This document shows, piece by piece, positions 43,417 to 53,608 of a DNA stretch of 64,000 nucleotides. The notes beneath the pieces are model-generated. The model was not told the DNA's origin. It worked only from the letters and a program-made list of their open reading frames with translations, and ran no database searches. The stretch comes from Peromyscus leucopus (taxonomy: Eukaryota; Chordata; Mammalia; Rodentia; Cricetidae). A program made the position numbers and the translations under genes. The stretch's first letter is position 1, and each line of letters starts with the position of its first letter. Where the stretch lies: NCBI RefSeq assembly GCF_004664715.2, contig NC_051068.1, positions 12,020,298 through 12,084,297 of the forward strand, read 5' to 3'.

Positions 43417-44998
43417 CTCACTTCCTCACTGCACACTCTCCTCACACCCTCACTGCACACTCTCCGCACACCCTCACTGCACACTCTCCTCACACCCTCA
43501 CTGCACACTCTCCTCACTCCCTCACTGCACACTCTCCTCACCCTCACTGCACACTCTCCTCACACCCTCACTGCACACTCTCCTCACTCCCTCACTGCAC
43601 ACTCTTTTCACTCCCTCACTGCACACTCTCCTCACTCCCTCACTGCACACTCTCCTCACTCCCTCACTGCACACTCTCCTCACACCCTCACTGCACACTC
43701 TTTTCACTCCCTCACTGCACACTCTCCTCACTCCCTCACTGCACACTCTCCTCACCCTCACTGCACACTCTCCTCACACCCTCACTGCACACTCTTTTCA
43801 CTCCCTCACTGCACACTCTCCTCACTCCCTCACTGCACACTCTCCTCACACCCTCACTGCACACTCTCCTCACACCCTCACTGCACACTCTCCTCACTCC
43901 CTCACTGCACACTCTCTCACTCCCTCACTGCACACTCTCCTCACACCCTCACTGCACACTCTCCCCCCTCACACCTCCCCCCTCACTGCACACTCTCCTC
44001 AACCCTCACTGCACACTCTCCTCACACCCTCACTGCACACTCTCCTCACTCCCTCACTGCACACTCTCCTCACACCCTCACTGCACACTCTCCTCACACC
44101 CTCACTGCACACTCTCCTGACTCTCTCACTGCACACTCTCCTCACCCTCACTGCACACTCTCCTCACACCCTCACTGCACACTCTCCTCACACCCTCACT
44201 GCACACTCTCCTCACACCCTCACTGCACACTCTCCTCACTCCCTCACTGCACACTCTCCTCATACCCTCACTGCACAGTCTCCTCACACCCTCACTGCAC
44301 ACTCTCCTCACTCCCTCACTGCACACTCTCCTCACACCCTCACTGCACACTCTCCTGACTCCCTCACTGCACACTCTCCTCACACTCTCCTGACTCCCTC
44401 ACTGCACACTCTCCTCACACCCTCACTGCACACTCTCCTCACTCCCTCACTGCACACTCTCCTCACTCCCTCACTGCACACTCTCCTCACTCCCTCACTG
44501 CACACTCTCCTCACTCCCTCACTGCACACTCTCCTCACTCCCTCACTGCACACTCTCCTCACACCCTCACTGCACACTCTCCTCACTCCCTCACTGCACA
44601 CTCTCCTCACTCCCTCACTGCACACTCTCCTCACTCCCTCACTGCACACTCTCCTCACTCCCTCACTGCACACTCTCCTCACACCCTCACTGCACACTCT
44701 CCTCACACTCTCCTGACTCCCTCACTGCACACTCTCCTCACTCCCTCACTGCACACTCTCCTCACTCCCTCACTGCACACTCTCCTCACTCCCTCACTGC
44801 ACACTCTCCTCACACCCTCACTGCACACTCTCCTCACTCCCTCACTGCACACTCTCCTCATACCCTCACTGCACACTCTCCTCACACCCTCACTGCACAC
44901 TCTCCTCACACTCTCCTGACTCCCTCACTGCACACTCTCCTCACACCCTCACTGCACACTCTCCTCACTGCACACTCTCCTCACTCCCTCACTAACAC
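43417..44998. repeat. 24-bp minisatellite, about 65 units, C-rich on the + strand
   Basis: The unit is CTCACTGCACACTCTCCTCA plus CWCC (W is A or T). The array spans about 1.58 kb with degenerate units at both edges. Variants include 22-bp units lacking two bases (for example near 43541 and 43753), a TTTT variant at about 43604, 43700 and 43794, and a 35-bp dimer with a 13-bp deletion near 44381, 44704 and 44907. Because 24 is a multiple of three with no stop, it yields a 320-aa frame on the + strand and several minus frames built of an 8-residue RRVCSEGV unit. These are not convincing genes: no signal peptide, no start context, no flanking exon. Confidence 0.97.
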
Positions 44999-45136
44999 TC
45001 CCCAACATCCTCACTGCTGATTCTCTGACTCTCTTTCCTTTTGTCCCTTTCCTCTGAGCTAAGATATCTAATCACAGCCCCTGAACAAGTGTAAATGCCA
45101 AGTTTTCTTGCTGACTAGTTGTGTGTGGGCCCAGAT
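44999..45136. other. Edge of the minisatellite and unassigned DNA
   Basis: Decayed repeat-like CCTCACTG phrases fade out by about 45025. Nothing else recognised. Confidence 0.5.
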
Positions 45137-45339
45137 CAGTGGTTTTAAGCTGTGGGTTGCAATATAAGATATTGCAGGGGTCAAATATAAGATATACTGC
45201 ATATCAGATATTTACATTGTGATTCATAACAATAGCAAAATTGCAGTTATGAAGTAGCAATGAAAATAGTTGTATGGATCATCACAACATGAGGAACTGT
45301 ATTAAAGAGTCACAGCATTAGGAAGGTTGAGAAGCACAG
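45137..45339 (+). mobile_element. hAT-Charlie MITE, URR1-like
   Basis: It begins CAGTGGTTTTAAGCTGTGGG and ends GGTTGAGAAGCACAG, with TTACATTGTGATTCATAACA, AGCAAAATTGCAGTTATGAA and TCACAACATGAGGAACTGTA inside. A local duplication of an AATATAAGATAT phrase lies near 45161 and 45185. Flanks GCCCAGAT and GTCTAGAT match at 6 of 8 bases, consistent with a decayed target duplication. Confidence 0.9.
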
Positions 45340-46084
45340 GTCTAGATGGCAGAAATAGGGGGAAAGTGTAGGGTCACATCTTATGTCCTCCCAAATTCAT
45401 CCAAAGCCTCTGTCCTGTAGCCAGTCCGTATCACAGGATGGTGTTATACCATACAGAGGCACATATTTAAACACACTTAAAGGGTTGTTCAGATAAATAT
45501 CAAAGGCTTACAATATGCCTAGACTAGGGATGAACGGTATATGTGAGAGCCAGTTCCCACCTTGTCAGACCATTCCTTAGGACAGATGTCTGACTGAGTC
45601 TCAAAGAGATCCAACAACAAACTAAAGGAGCCTTCTCACTGTGGCCTCCCGCATGCCCATGCTAAAGGCACCTTCTCAAAACAATAGGCTAAGGATGCTC
45701 TCCACATTTCAAATCAGAAATCCAGCCCCATCCAGTTCCTCTGAAATCCACCGCATGTCTCCAGAGCAGAGATCAGATCCAATGTGACAACTGCCAGGTG
45801 AAAATCACGGAAGCATAAGATGATGCGATTTGATTCCAAAGCATATTCTACACTCTCATGTCAACAGCCGGAGCAGGCATCTGTGAGGCACAGACTCACA
45901 TGTATGCTGAGACATCCTTCACCTTCAAACATTCTCATGAGCTTTGAAAGTCAGCGTCCTCAGCACATTGCTAAAAACTATCATTTTAAAGATAAATTTC
46001 TCCAAAACAACATTAGTCAGTTGCATTTCAATTTATCATAATCTTAAAACGTTGGTGTTGAAATAACTATGAAACATTTTTCTT
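45340..46084. other. Unassigned DNA
   Basis: No gene or familiar repeat recognised. Confidence 0.45.
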
Positions 46085-46089
46085 TTTTA

Positions 46090-46090
<1 letters not shown>

Positions 46091-46133
<43 letters not shown>
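46091..46133 (+). repeat. (TG)n microsatellite
   Basis: About 21 TG units, the tail of the adjacent antisense SINE. Confidence 0.97.
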
Positions 46134-46136
<3 letters not shown>

Positions 46137-46302
46137 ATGTATGTTCTGCTCACGGTTGGAGGCACATACGATGTGAGTATGGAGGTCAAAGACAATTTTG
46201 TGGAGTCTTTCTTTCACCTTTACATGCCTTCTGGGAACTGAACTCCAGTTGCTGGGCTTGTATGGCAAGCACGTTTATCTGCTTACCTTCTCACTGCCCC
46301 CT
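46134..46302 (-). mobile_element. B3-type SINE, antisense
   Basis: TATGGAGGTCAAAGACAATT, TTGTGGAGTCTTTCTTTCAC, TTCTGGGAACTGAACTCCAG and TGGCAAGCACGTTTATCTGC follow antisense B3 order. Confidence 0.75.
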
Positions 46303-46638
46303 CCACACACAATGAGACACTTTCTAGTACTACCTCCTTCATTTCAGATTTTTTAATGAAAAGTAAATGGGCATGCGACCTCCATAAGCTCACTCTCAGC
46401 ATTGCACCATGCTGGAGCCCAGGCCTGCTTTGTCTGCACGGCTGGATCCAGAACGGAAACCACTGGTCTTTGCTCTTTGGGAGCAACTATTCTTGAAGTG
46501 AGTGGGATAGAATGGAGAGGTAATGCAGGCAGATTCTGATGTGAACATTTTTCCTGCAACATAAGCCTCACAACAGTTTCTCCTCTCATCTCATGGAATG
46601 TTGATATCTTTTTAGGGAAACACCTTTTACCAGCAAAA
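46303..46638. other. Unassigned DNA
   Basis: Nothing recognised. The minus frames at 46283-46589 have no domain features. Confidence 0.4.
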
Positions 46639-46643
46639 GGAAA
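46639..46643 (+). repeat. 5-bp target-site duplication of the MaLR LTR, left copy
   Basis: GGAAA here matches GGAAA at 52311-52315, on the far side of the LTR and its nested L1. Confidence 0.75.
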
Positions 46644-46980
46644 TGTCCTAGTTAGGGTTTCTATTGCTGTGATGAAACACCATGACCAAAAGCAACTTGA
46701 GGAGAAAAGGGTTGATTTCGCTTATACTTCCACCATTGAAGGAAATCAGGACAGGAACTCAAACAGGGCAGAAACCTGGAACAGGAGCTAATGCGGAGGC
46801 CATGAAGAAGTGCTACTAACTGGCTTGCTCCTCATGGCTTGCTCAGCCTGCTTTGTAATAGAACCCGGACCACTAGACCAGGGATGGCACCACTCACAAT
46901 GGGCTGGGCCCACCCCATCAGTCACTACTTAAGAAAGTACCCTACAGGCTTACCTACAGCCTGATATTACAGAGGCTATT
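46644..46980 (-). mobile_element. ERVL-MaLR LTR (MT-type), antisense, 3' segment
   Basis: The + strand opens TGTCCTAGTTAGGGTTTCTA, the complement of the LTR 3' end. It has CATGACCAAAAGCAACTTGA, AACTCAAACAGGGCAGAAAC, CTGGCTTGCTCCTCATGGC and AGGGATGGCACCACTCACAA, and stops abruptly at GAGGCTATT, where the L1 inserted. The remaining 5' portion of the LTR is at 52232-52310. Confidence 0.85.
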
Positions 46981-47939
46981 TTTTTATTAAGAAATTTTTT
47001 TATTCATTTTACATACCAACCACAGGTGTCACCCTCCTCCCTCCTCCCATCCCCCAGGCTTCCCCTGCCCCAACCCATCTCCAGTCCCACCTCCTTCAAG
47101 GCAAGGCCTCTTTTGGAGAGTCAACAGAGCCTGGTATATTCAGCTGAGGCAGGTCCAAGTGCCTCCCCCTGCATCAAGGCTGTGCAAGGTGTCCCACCAT
47201 AGAAATGGGCTACAAAAAGTCAGCTCATGCACCAGGGATGGATCTTGATCCTACCACCAGGGGGACCTTTAAGCAGATAAAGCTATGTAATTGTCCTGCT
47301 TATGCAGAAGGCCTAATTTAGTCCCATGGAGGTGCCACAGCTGTTGGTCTAAAGTTCATGAGTTCCCACTAGCTTGGTTTGGTTGTCTCTGTAGGTTTCC
47401 TCACCATGACCTTGATGCTCCTTGCTCATAGAATGCCCCTTCTCTCTTATCAACTGGACTCCTGGAGCTTCATCTAGTGCTTGGCTGTGGATCTCTGCAT
47501 CTGCTTCCATTAATTACTAGATGAGGGCTCTATGATGACAGTTATGATATTCACCCACCTGATTACTGGGGTAAGCCATTTCAGGCACCCTCTGCACTAT
47601 TGCTAGTAGTCTAAGCTGGTGTCATCCTTGGGGATTCCTGGGAACTTCCCTAGCACCTGATTTCTCTCTGTTCCCAAGATGTCTCCCTCTATCGAGGTAT
47701 CTCTTTCATTGCTCTTCCACTCCATCCCTCTACCAGCTCAACTGTCCCATTCACTTAAGTTCTCATCCCCCATCCCCTACCCTCTATTGCCCGCCCTCAC
47801 CCCCAGTTTACTCATGGAGATCTCATCTATTTCCCCTTCTCAGGGAGATCCATGCATCCCTCTTAGGGTTCTCCTTGTTACCTAGCTTCTCTGGAGCTGT
47901 GGATTGCAGTCTGGTTATCCTTTACTTTACATCTAGTAA

Positions 47940-50900
47940 CCCCTTATGAGTGAGTACATACCGTGTTTATCTTTCTGAGTCTGGGTTACCTCACTCAGGA
48001 TGATATTTCTCGTTCTATCCATTTGCCTACAAATTTCATGATGTCATTATTTTTACTGGTGAGTAGTACTCCATTGTGTATATGTATCACATTTTCTTAA
48101 TTTATTCTTCAGTTGAGGAGCATCTAGATTGTTTCCAGATTCTGGTTATTATGAATAATACTGCTATGAACATAGTTGAGCATGTGTCCTTATGGTATGA
48201 TTGAGCATTCCTTGGGTATATGCCCAAGAGTGGTATCATTGGGTCTTGAGGTGGATTGATTCCCAATTTTGTGAGAAACCACCATACTGATTTCCAAGTG
48301 GCTGTACAAGTTTGCACTCCCACTAACAGTGCAGGAGTGTTCTCCTTGCTCCACATCCTCTCCAACATAAGCTATCTTCAGTGTTTTTGATCTTAGCCAT
48401 TGTGACTCTGATGGTATCTCAGAGTCGTTTTGATTTGCATTTCTCTGATCACTACAAATGTTGAGCAATTCCTTAAATGTCTTTTGGTCATTTGAGATTC
48501 TTCTGTTGAGAATTCTCTGTTTAGCTCTGTAGCCCATTTTTTTAAATTGGATTGTTTGGCATTTTGATGTCTAGTTTCTTGAGTTCTTTATATATTTTGG
48601 AGATCAGCCCTCTGTCAGATGTGGGGTTGGTGAAGATCTTTCCCATTCTGTAGGCTGTTGTTTTGTCTTATTTATCATGTTCTTTGCCTTACAGAAGCTT
48701 CTCAGTTTCAAGAGGTCCCATTTATTAATTGGTTCTCTCAGTGTCTGTGCTACTGGTGTCATATTTAGGAAGTGGCCTCCTGTGCCGATGTGTTCAAGGC
48801 TACTTCCTACTTTGTCTTCTATCAGGTTCAGTGTAGCTGGATTTATGTTGAGGTCTTTGATCCACTTGGACTTGAGTTTGTGCATAGCTATAAATGTGGA
48901 TCTATTTGCAATTTTTGCAATGACAATTTGCAAGTACATGTTGACATCCAGTTATTCCAGCACCATTTGTTGAAGATACTTTTTTCCATTGTGCAGTTTA
49001 GGCTTCTTTGTCAAAAATCAGGTGTTCATAGGTGTGTGGATTAATGTCAGGATCTTCAATTAGATTCCACTGGTCTACATGTTGGTTTTTATGCCAATAC
49101 CAAGCTGTTTTTATTACTACATCTTTATAGTAGAGCTTGAAGTCAGGGATGGTGATATCTCCAGAAGTTGCTTTATTGTACAAGATTGTTTTAGCTATCC
49201 TGGGTTTTTTGTTTTTCCATATGAAGTTGAGTATTATTCTTTCCAGGTGTGTGAAGAATTGTGTTGGGACTTTGATAGGATGATTGCATTGAATCTGTAG
49301 ATTGCTTTTGGTAAGAATGCCATTTTTACTATGTTAATCCTACCTATCCATGAGCATGGGAGATCTTTCCATTTTCTGATATCTTCTTTAATTTATTTCT
49401 TCAAAGACTTAAAGTTCTTGTCATACAAGTCTTCCACTTGCTTAGTTAGAGTTACCCCAAGGTGTTTTATATTATTTGTGGCTATTGGAAAGGGTGATGT
49501 TTCTCTGATTTCTTTCTCAGCCCATTTATCATTTGTATATAGGAAGGTTACTAATTTTTTTTGAGTTAGTCTTATATCCTGCCACATTACTGAGGTGTTC
49601 ATCAGCTGTAAGAATTCTCTGGTAGAATTTTTGGGGTCATTTAGGTATATTATCATATTGTCTTCAAATAGCAAAAGTTTGACTTCTTTCTTTCCAATTT
49701 GTATCCCCTTGATCTCCTTTTGTTGTCTTGTTGCTCTTGCTAGAACTTCACGTACTATATTGAATAGCTATGGGGAGAATGGACAGCCTTTTCTTGTTCC
49801 TGATTTTAGTGGAATCACTTTGAGTTTCTCTCCATTTAATTTGATGTTGGCTGTTGGCTTGCTGTAAATTGTCTTTATTATGTTTTGGTACATTCCTTAT
49901 ATTCCTGATCTCTCCAAGACCTTTATCATGAAGGAGTGTTGGATTTTGTTAAAGGCTTTTCTAGCATCTAATGAGATGACATGTAGTTTTTTTTTTCCTT
50001 CTGTTTGTTTATATGGTGTATTACATTGACAGATTTTCATATGTTGAATCATCCATGCATCTCTAAGATGAAGCCTACTCGATCATGGTGGATAATTTTT
50101 TGGATGTATTCTTGGACTCAGTTTGCCAGTATTTTCTTGAATATTTTTCTTGAATATTATTTCATGAGGGAGATTGGTCTGTAATTCTCTTCCTTTGTTG
50201 CATCTTTGTGTGGTTTGGGTATCAGGATAACTGTAGCCTCATAAAAAGAGTTTGACAATGTTCCTTCTGTTTGTATTATGTGGAATAGTTTGAAGAGTAT
50301 TAGTATTAGATCTATTGATTGGTGTTAGTATTGGTTAGTATTGGTATCAGAGTATTGGTATTTGAAATTCTGGTGGAATTCTGCACTGAAGCATCTGGTC
50401 TTGGACTCTTTTTGGTTGGGAGATTTTAATGACTGTTTCTATTTCCTTAGGGGTTATAGGTCTATTTAAATTGATTATCTGGTCTTTCTTTAATTTTAGT
50501 ATGTGGTACCTATCAAGAAAATTGTCCATTTCTTTTAGATTTCCAATTTTGTAGAGTCCAGGTTTTCAAAGTATGACCTGATGATTCTCTGGATTTCCTC
50601 ATTGTCTATTGTTTTATCTCCCTTTTCATTTCTGATTTTGTTAATTTGGATGTTCTCTCTCTCTGCCTTTTAGTTAATTTAGATAAGGGCTTGTCTATCT
50701 TGTTGATTTTCTCAAAGAACCAACACCTTATACTGTTGGTTCTTTGTATTGTCCTCTTTGTTCCTATTTTATTGATTTCAGCCCTCAATTTGATTATTTC
50801 CTGGCATCTATTCCTCATGGGTGAGTTTGCTTCTTTTTGTTCTAGAGCTTTCAGTTGTGCTGTTAAGTTGCTAGTGTGAGATTTTTCCAACTTCTTTATG

Positions 50901-51797
50901 TAGGCATTTAGAGCTATGAACTTTCCTCTTAGCACTGCTTTCATAATGTCTCATAAGTTTGGGTTCATTGTACATCCATTTTCATTGAATTCTAGGACAT
51001 TTTTAATTCCTTTATTTCTTTCTTGACACATTGGTGATTTGGTTGAATTTTATTCGGTTTCCATGGGATAGTAGGCTTTCTGTAATTTTTGTTGTTGTTG
51101 AAATCTAACTTTAAGCCATGGTGGTCCAATAAAATATAGGAGGTTATTTTAATTTTTTTTTTTTTGAGATTTGCTTTGTGACCGAGTATGTGGTTGATTT
51201 TAGAGAAGGTTCCATGGGGTGCTGATAAGGTATATTCTTTTGTGTTAGGGTGGAATGTTCTGTAGATATCTATTAAGTCCATTTGAGTCATAACATCTGT
51301 TAGATCCATTATTTCTCTGATGAGTTTCTGTCTCACAGACCTGTCTATTGGTGAGAGTAGGATGTTGAAGTCTTCCACCATTAGTGTGTGGGTTTCGATG
51401 TACAATTTAAGCTTTAGTATTGTTTCTTTTACAGATGTGGGTACCCTTGTATTTGGAGTATAAATGTTCAGAATTGAGACTTCATCTTGATGGATTTTTC
51501 CTGTAATGAATATGTAATATCCTTCCCAATCTCTTTTAATTGATTTTAGTGTGAAGTCTATTTTGTTAGATATTAGGATAGCTACACCAACTTGCTTCTT
51601 AAGTCCAATTTATTTGAAAGTCTTTTCTCAGCCTTTTATTCTGAGGCAGTGTCCGTCTTTGAAGTTGAGGTATGTTTCTTATATGTAGCAGAAGGATGGA
51701 TCCTGTTTTTGTATCTATTCCGTTAGCCTTTGTCTTTTTATAGGTGAATTGAGTCCATTGATATTAAGGGACATTAATGACTAATGATTGTTAATTC
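47940..51797 (-). pseudogene. LINE-1 ORF2 (endonuclease/reverse transcriptase) pseudogene
   Basis: ORF2 normally encodes an AP-like endonuclease, a reverse transcriptase and a Cys-rich C-terminus that copy L1 RNA at the target. Read from high to low coordinates, the endonuclease section survives at 50992-51405 with VEDFN and LDHHG, relatives of the catalytic GDxN and SDHH blocks. RT-region pieces lie at 50347-50944 and 49393-49674. The latter starts MLFEDNMIIYL where the family has a FADD-type catalytic motif, so the RT active site is altered. C-terminal pieces lie at 48102-49183. The reading frame shifts between at least eight segments and contains stops, so no functional protein can be made. 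Confidence 0.92.
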
Positions 51798-52051
51798 CTG
51801 TTATTTTCAGTCTTCCAATTTTTGTTTGTCTTTTCCTCAATTTCTATAAGTGGATTTTTTTTCATTTCCTCCTTTGAAGAGGCTTCCATCATTTTTATAA
51901 AGTTATTTTTAAGGTTTCTTTCTTCTGCTTCCTCTATGTTGTGATGTTCAGGTCTTGCTGTTGTAGAACCACTAGGTTTTGGGAATGCCATATTGCTCTT
52001 TATGTTGTAGTATGTATTTTTGCACTGGTATCTGCCCATCTCTTCCTCCAA
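51790..52051 (-). pseudogene. LINE-1 ORF1 N-terminal remnant
   Basis: ORF1 encodes the RNA-binding, trimerising chaperone of L1. Only about 86 residues remain: an N-terminal segment followed by a charged, heptad-like stretch (EEAEERNLKNN, then KEEMKKN and EIEEKTNKN), which fits the start of the coiled coil. The RNA-recognition and C-terminal domains that should follow are missing. The frame instead runs into the start of ORF2 near 51797. The start ATG at 52051 is the first in the open stretch. Confidence 0.75.
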
Positions 52052-52231
52052 TAGGTGGAAGAGATGTCTGTGTCTGAGAGAGCTGTTCCTAGTCCAATCT
52101 GTGCTTGCTGTGTTTGTGTCTCAGGGGGCTACTCTTAGTCCAATCAGATCTCTTGGTCTAAAATTGGAGCTGGCAGATTCTGTGTCTCAAGGAGCAGCCA
52201 CTCTTTGTCCAATCAGAGCTGGCAGATTCTT
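52052..52231 (-). promoter_or_regulatory. LINE-1 5' UTR remnant with tandem motifs
   Basis: Three imperfect repeats share TGTGTCT, a purine-rich bridge, then AGTCCAATC (at 52092, 52137 and 52206; the last reads TGTCCAATC). The phrase AGCTGGCAGATTCT occurs twice (about 52168 and 52218). Rodent L1 promoters are often built of tandem monomers, so this may be a truncated promoter. CCAAT boxes are read on the + strand here, so on the L1 sense strand they appear as ATTGG. Function is inferred. Confidence 0.55.
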
Positions 52232-52310
52232 GAGGCATTTTCTTAATTGAGGTCCCCTCCTCTCAGACGACTTGAACTTGTGTCAAGTTGACATAAAACT
52301 AGCCAGCAGA
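52232..52310 (-). mobile_element. ERVL-MaLR LTR, 5' segment beyond the nested L1
   Basis: GAGGCATTTTCTTAATTGAG, then GTCAAGTTGACATAAAACTA and GCCAGCAGA continue the LTR interrupted at 46980. The LTR end reads TCTGCTGG on the minus strand, one change from the expected TG start. Confidence 0.85.
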
Positions 52311-52315
52311 GGAAA
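52311..52315 (+). repeat. 5-bp target-site duplication of the MaLR LTR, right copy
   Basis: GGAAA, identical to 46639-46643, directly after the LTR end. Confidence 0.75.
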
Positions 52316-52429
52316 TGCTGATAGTCTCACAAGTGCATACCAGCTGTTACTTGGTTGAGCTTAACTGAGTTACTGCGCCTGTCTGTTCCTGTCTCTGTCT
52401 CTATCCTGTCTTTCCATGTGTATGTGTGT

Positions 52430-52722
52430 GTGTTGGATGCATATGAATGTACAGGTGCAAGTGCATGGTCTTGCATGTGTCAAGGCCAGAGAAGGACATC
52501 AGTATCTTCCTCTATCATTCTCCCGCCATATTGTATTGAGACAGGGACTGACACTGAATCAGAAGTTTGTGCTTTAGGTCAGGTTAAGGCTGATGAGCTT
52601 TCAGGGCCTGCCTATGTAAACATATGCCATTATGCTTGATATTTTGTGTGTGTCTGGGGTCCATACTCAAGTCTTCAGGCTTTCAGAGTAGAAATTCTTA
52701 CCCACTGAGCCATCCTCCGAGC
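52430..52722 (-). mobile_element. B3/B4-type SINE, antisense
   Basis: GTCAAGGCCAGAGAAGGACA, TATTGAGACAGGGACTGACA, GTCTGGGGTCCATACTCAAG and TTACCCACTGAGCCATCCTC are in antisense order; the middle is diverged. Confidence 0.72.
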
Positions 52723-53454
52723 ATTTACTTGATTTTACTGAGCATTACTTTTTGTCATCTCTAAAGTGACATGAGTGATAGTAAGCACATTGTAGAGTTT
52801 GTAGAAAAGGTTTGTAAAATAATGGACAAAAGGTGCCTGGTGTAGCACCTGATAACAATAAGCAGTGAGCCAGAAGTTAGTCATTGTGAATATTCTCTGT
52901 GATAGAACTTGTTACCATCCACACAGGAGCTCGATGATAAAGCCAAAATCCAATTGGCTCATTATAGCCCTTTGCCAGGAGTCCATATAGACCCTTGACT
53001 CCACAGTGACAGAAACTCTGGTGGCCATGTCATTCAGAATACAAGACCCTCTTTTTTAGACCCAAGGATTGGAAACAGTTATTTTATTGACCTAGTATAG
53101 TAGGTTATGAGCTAAATATAATTTAGACCTAATCATTAGTTCTCCGAGGGAACACAAACACCAGCTTGATGAATCATACTTTGCAGATGAACGTACTGAG
53201 GCAAGAGATATGAAAAGAGTGCAGAGCTGGGGAAGGCAGCGGCTCACTTGTCACAAGTACTGCTGCTTCACATGCAGGGGCTCACACCAATGGCTCTCAC
53301 TCACTGCCAGTGAAGTTACTTGAGTCTTCCAACAGGTCCTGTCTTGTCCAGTTAGCAGCCTGGTACTGCCTACATTTGAGCCTGTCATGCTCTGGAAGTA
53401 TTGGTTTTTATTTTTGTTCAGAACTAGACTCTTAACATCTTAGACCCTGGGGGC
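52723..53454. other. Unassigned DNA with a weak MIR-like scrap
   Basis: 53175-53240 (TTTGCAGATGAACGTACTGA, then GGCAAGAGATATG) is weakly MIR-like. No gene seen. Confidence 0.4.
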
Positions 53455-53469
53455 TGTGGCCTCTCCACT

Positions 53470-53608
53470 CCACCACAATAATGTACAAGAAGACAGACAA
53501 CTCATAAACAAGTGAACATGCTTGTATTCTTGTACTGCTAGTTTTATTAAAAGCAAGCTTGTGGCTGGATTTGGCCCACGGGCCTGGATTGCCCACTCCC
53601 CCTCTGCT
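53470..53608 (+). mobile_element. Old hAT-Charlie fragment (MER5-like)
   Basis: TAGTTTTATTAAAAGCAAGC, then TGTGGCTGGATTTGGCCCAC and GGGCCTGGATTGCCCACTCC (53580-53599) match the 3' end of the MER5/Charlie group. It is an ancient eutherian element without coding capacity. Confidence 0.65.

Larger units (their letters stand above)
46981..52231 (-). mobile_element. LINE-1, nearly full length but defective, antisense
   Basis: This is a 5.25-kb L1 inserted in minus orientation. The + strand starts with the poly(A) complement (T-rich), then the 3' UTR (46990-47940; for example AGCTGAGGCAGGTCCAAGTG, TGCACCAGGGATGGATCTTG), then ORF2 (about 47940-51797), an ORF1 N-terminal remnant (51790-52051) and a 5' region of about 180 bases with tandem motifs. 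The imperfect duplications GAGGCTATT (46972-46980) and GAGGCATTT (52232-52240) look like target-site copies. It sits inside a MaLR LTR, so it is younger than that LTR. It cannot be mobile: ORF1 is mostly missing and ORF2 is broken. Confidence 0.92.

Noticed and set aside
43396..44358. 320-aa + frame over the minisatellite
   Set aside because: It is made only of the 24-bp unit in shifting frames, has no signal peptide or domain, and is explained by unit length divisible by three.
44126..44909. Minus frames of RRVCSEGV repeats (68-108 aa)
   Set aside because: Same minisatellite artefact; starts arise from chance CAT in variant units.
43417..44998. CRISPR array
   Set aside because: Direct repeats have no unique spacers, and the surrounding DNA is clearly mammalian.
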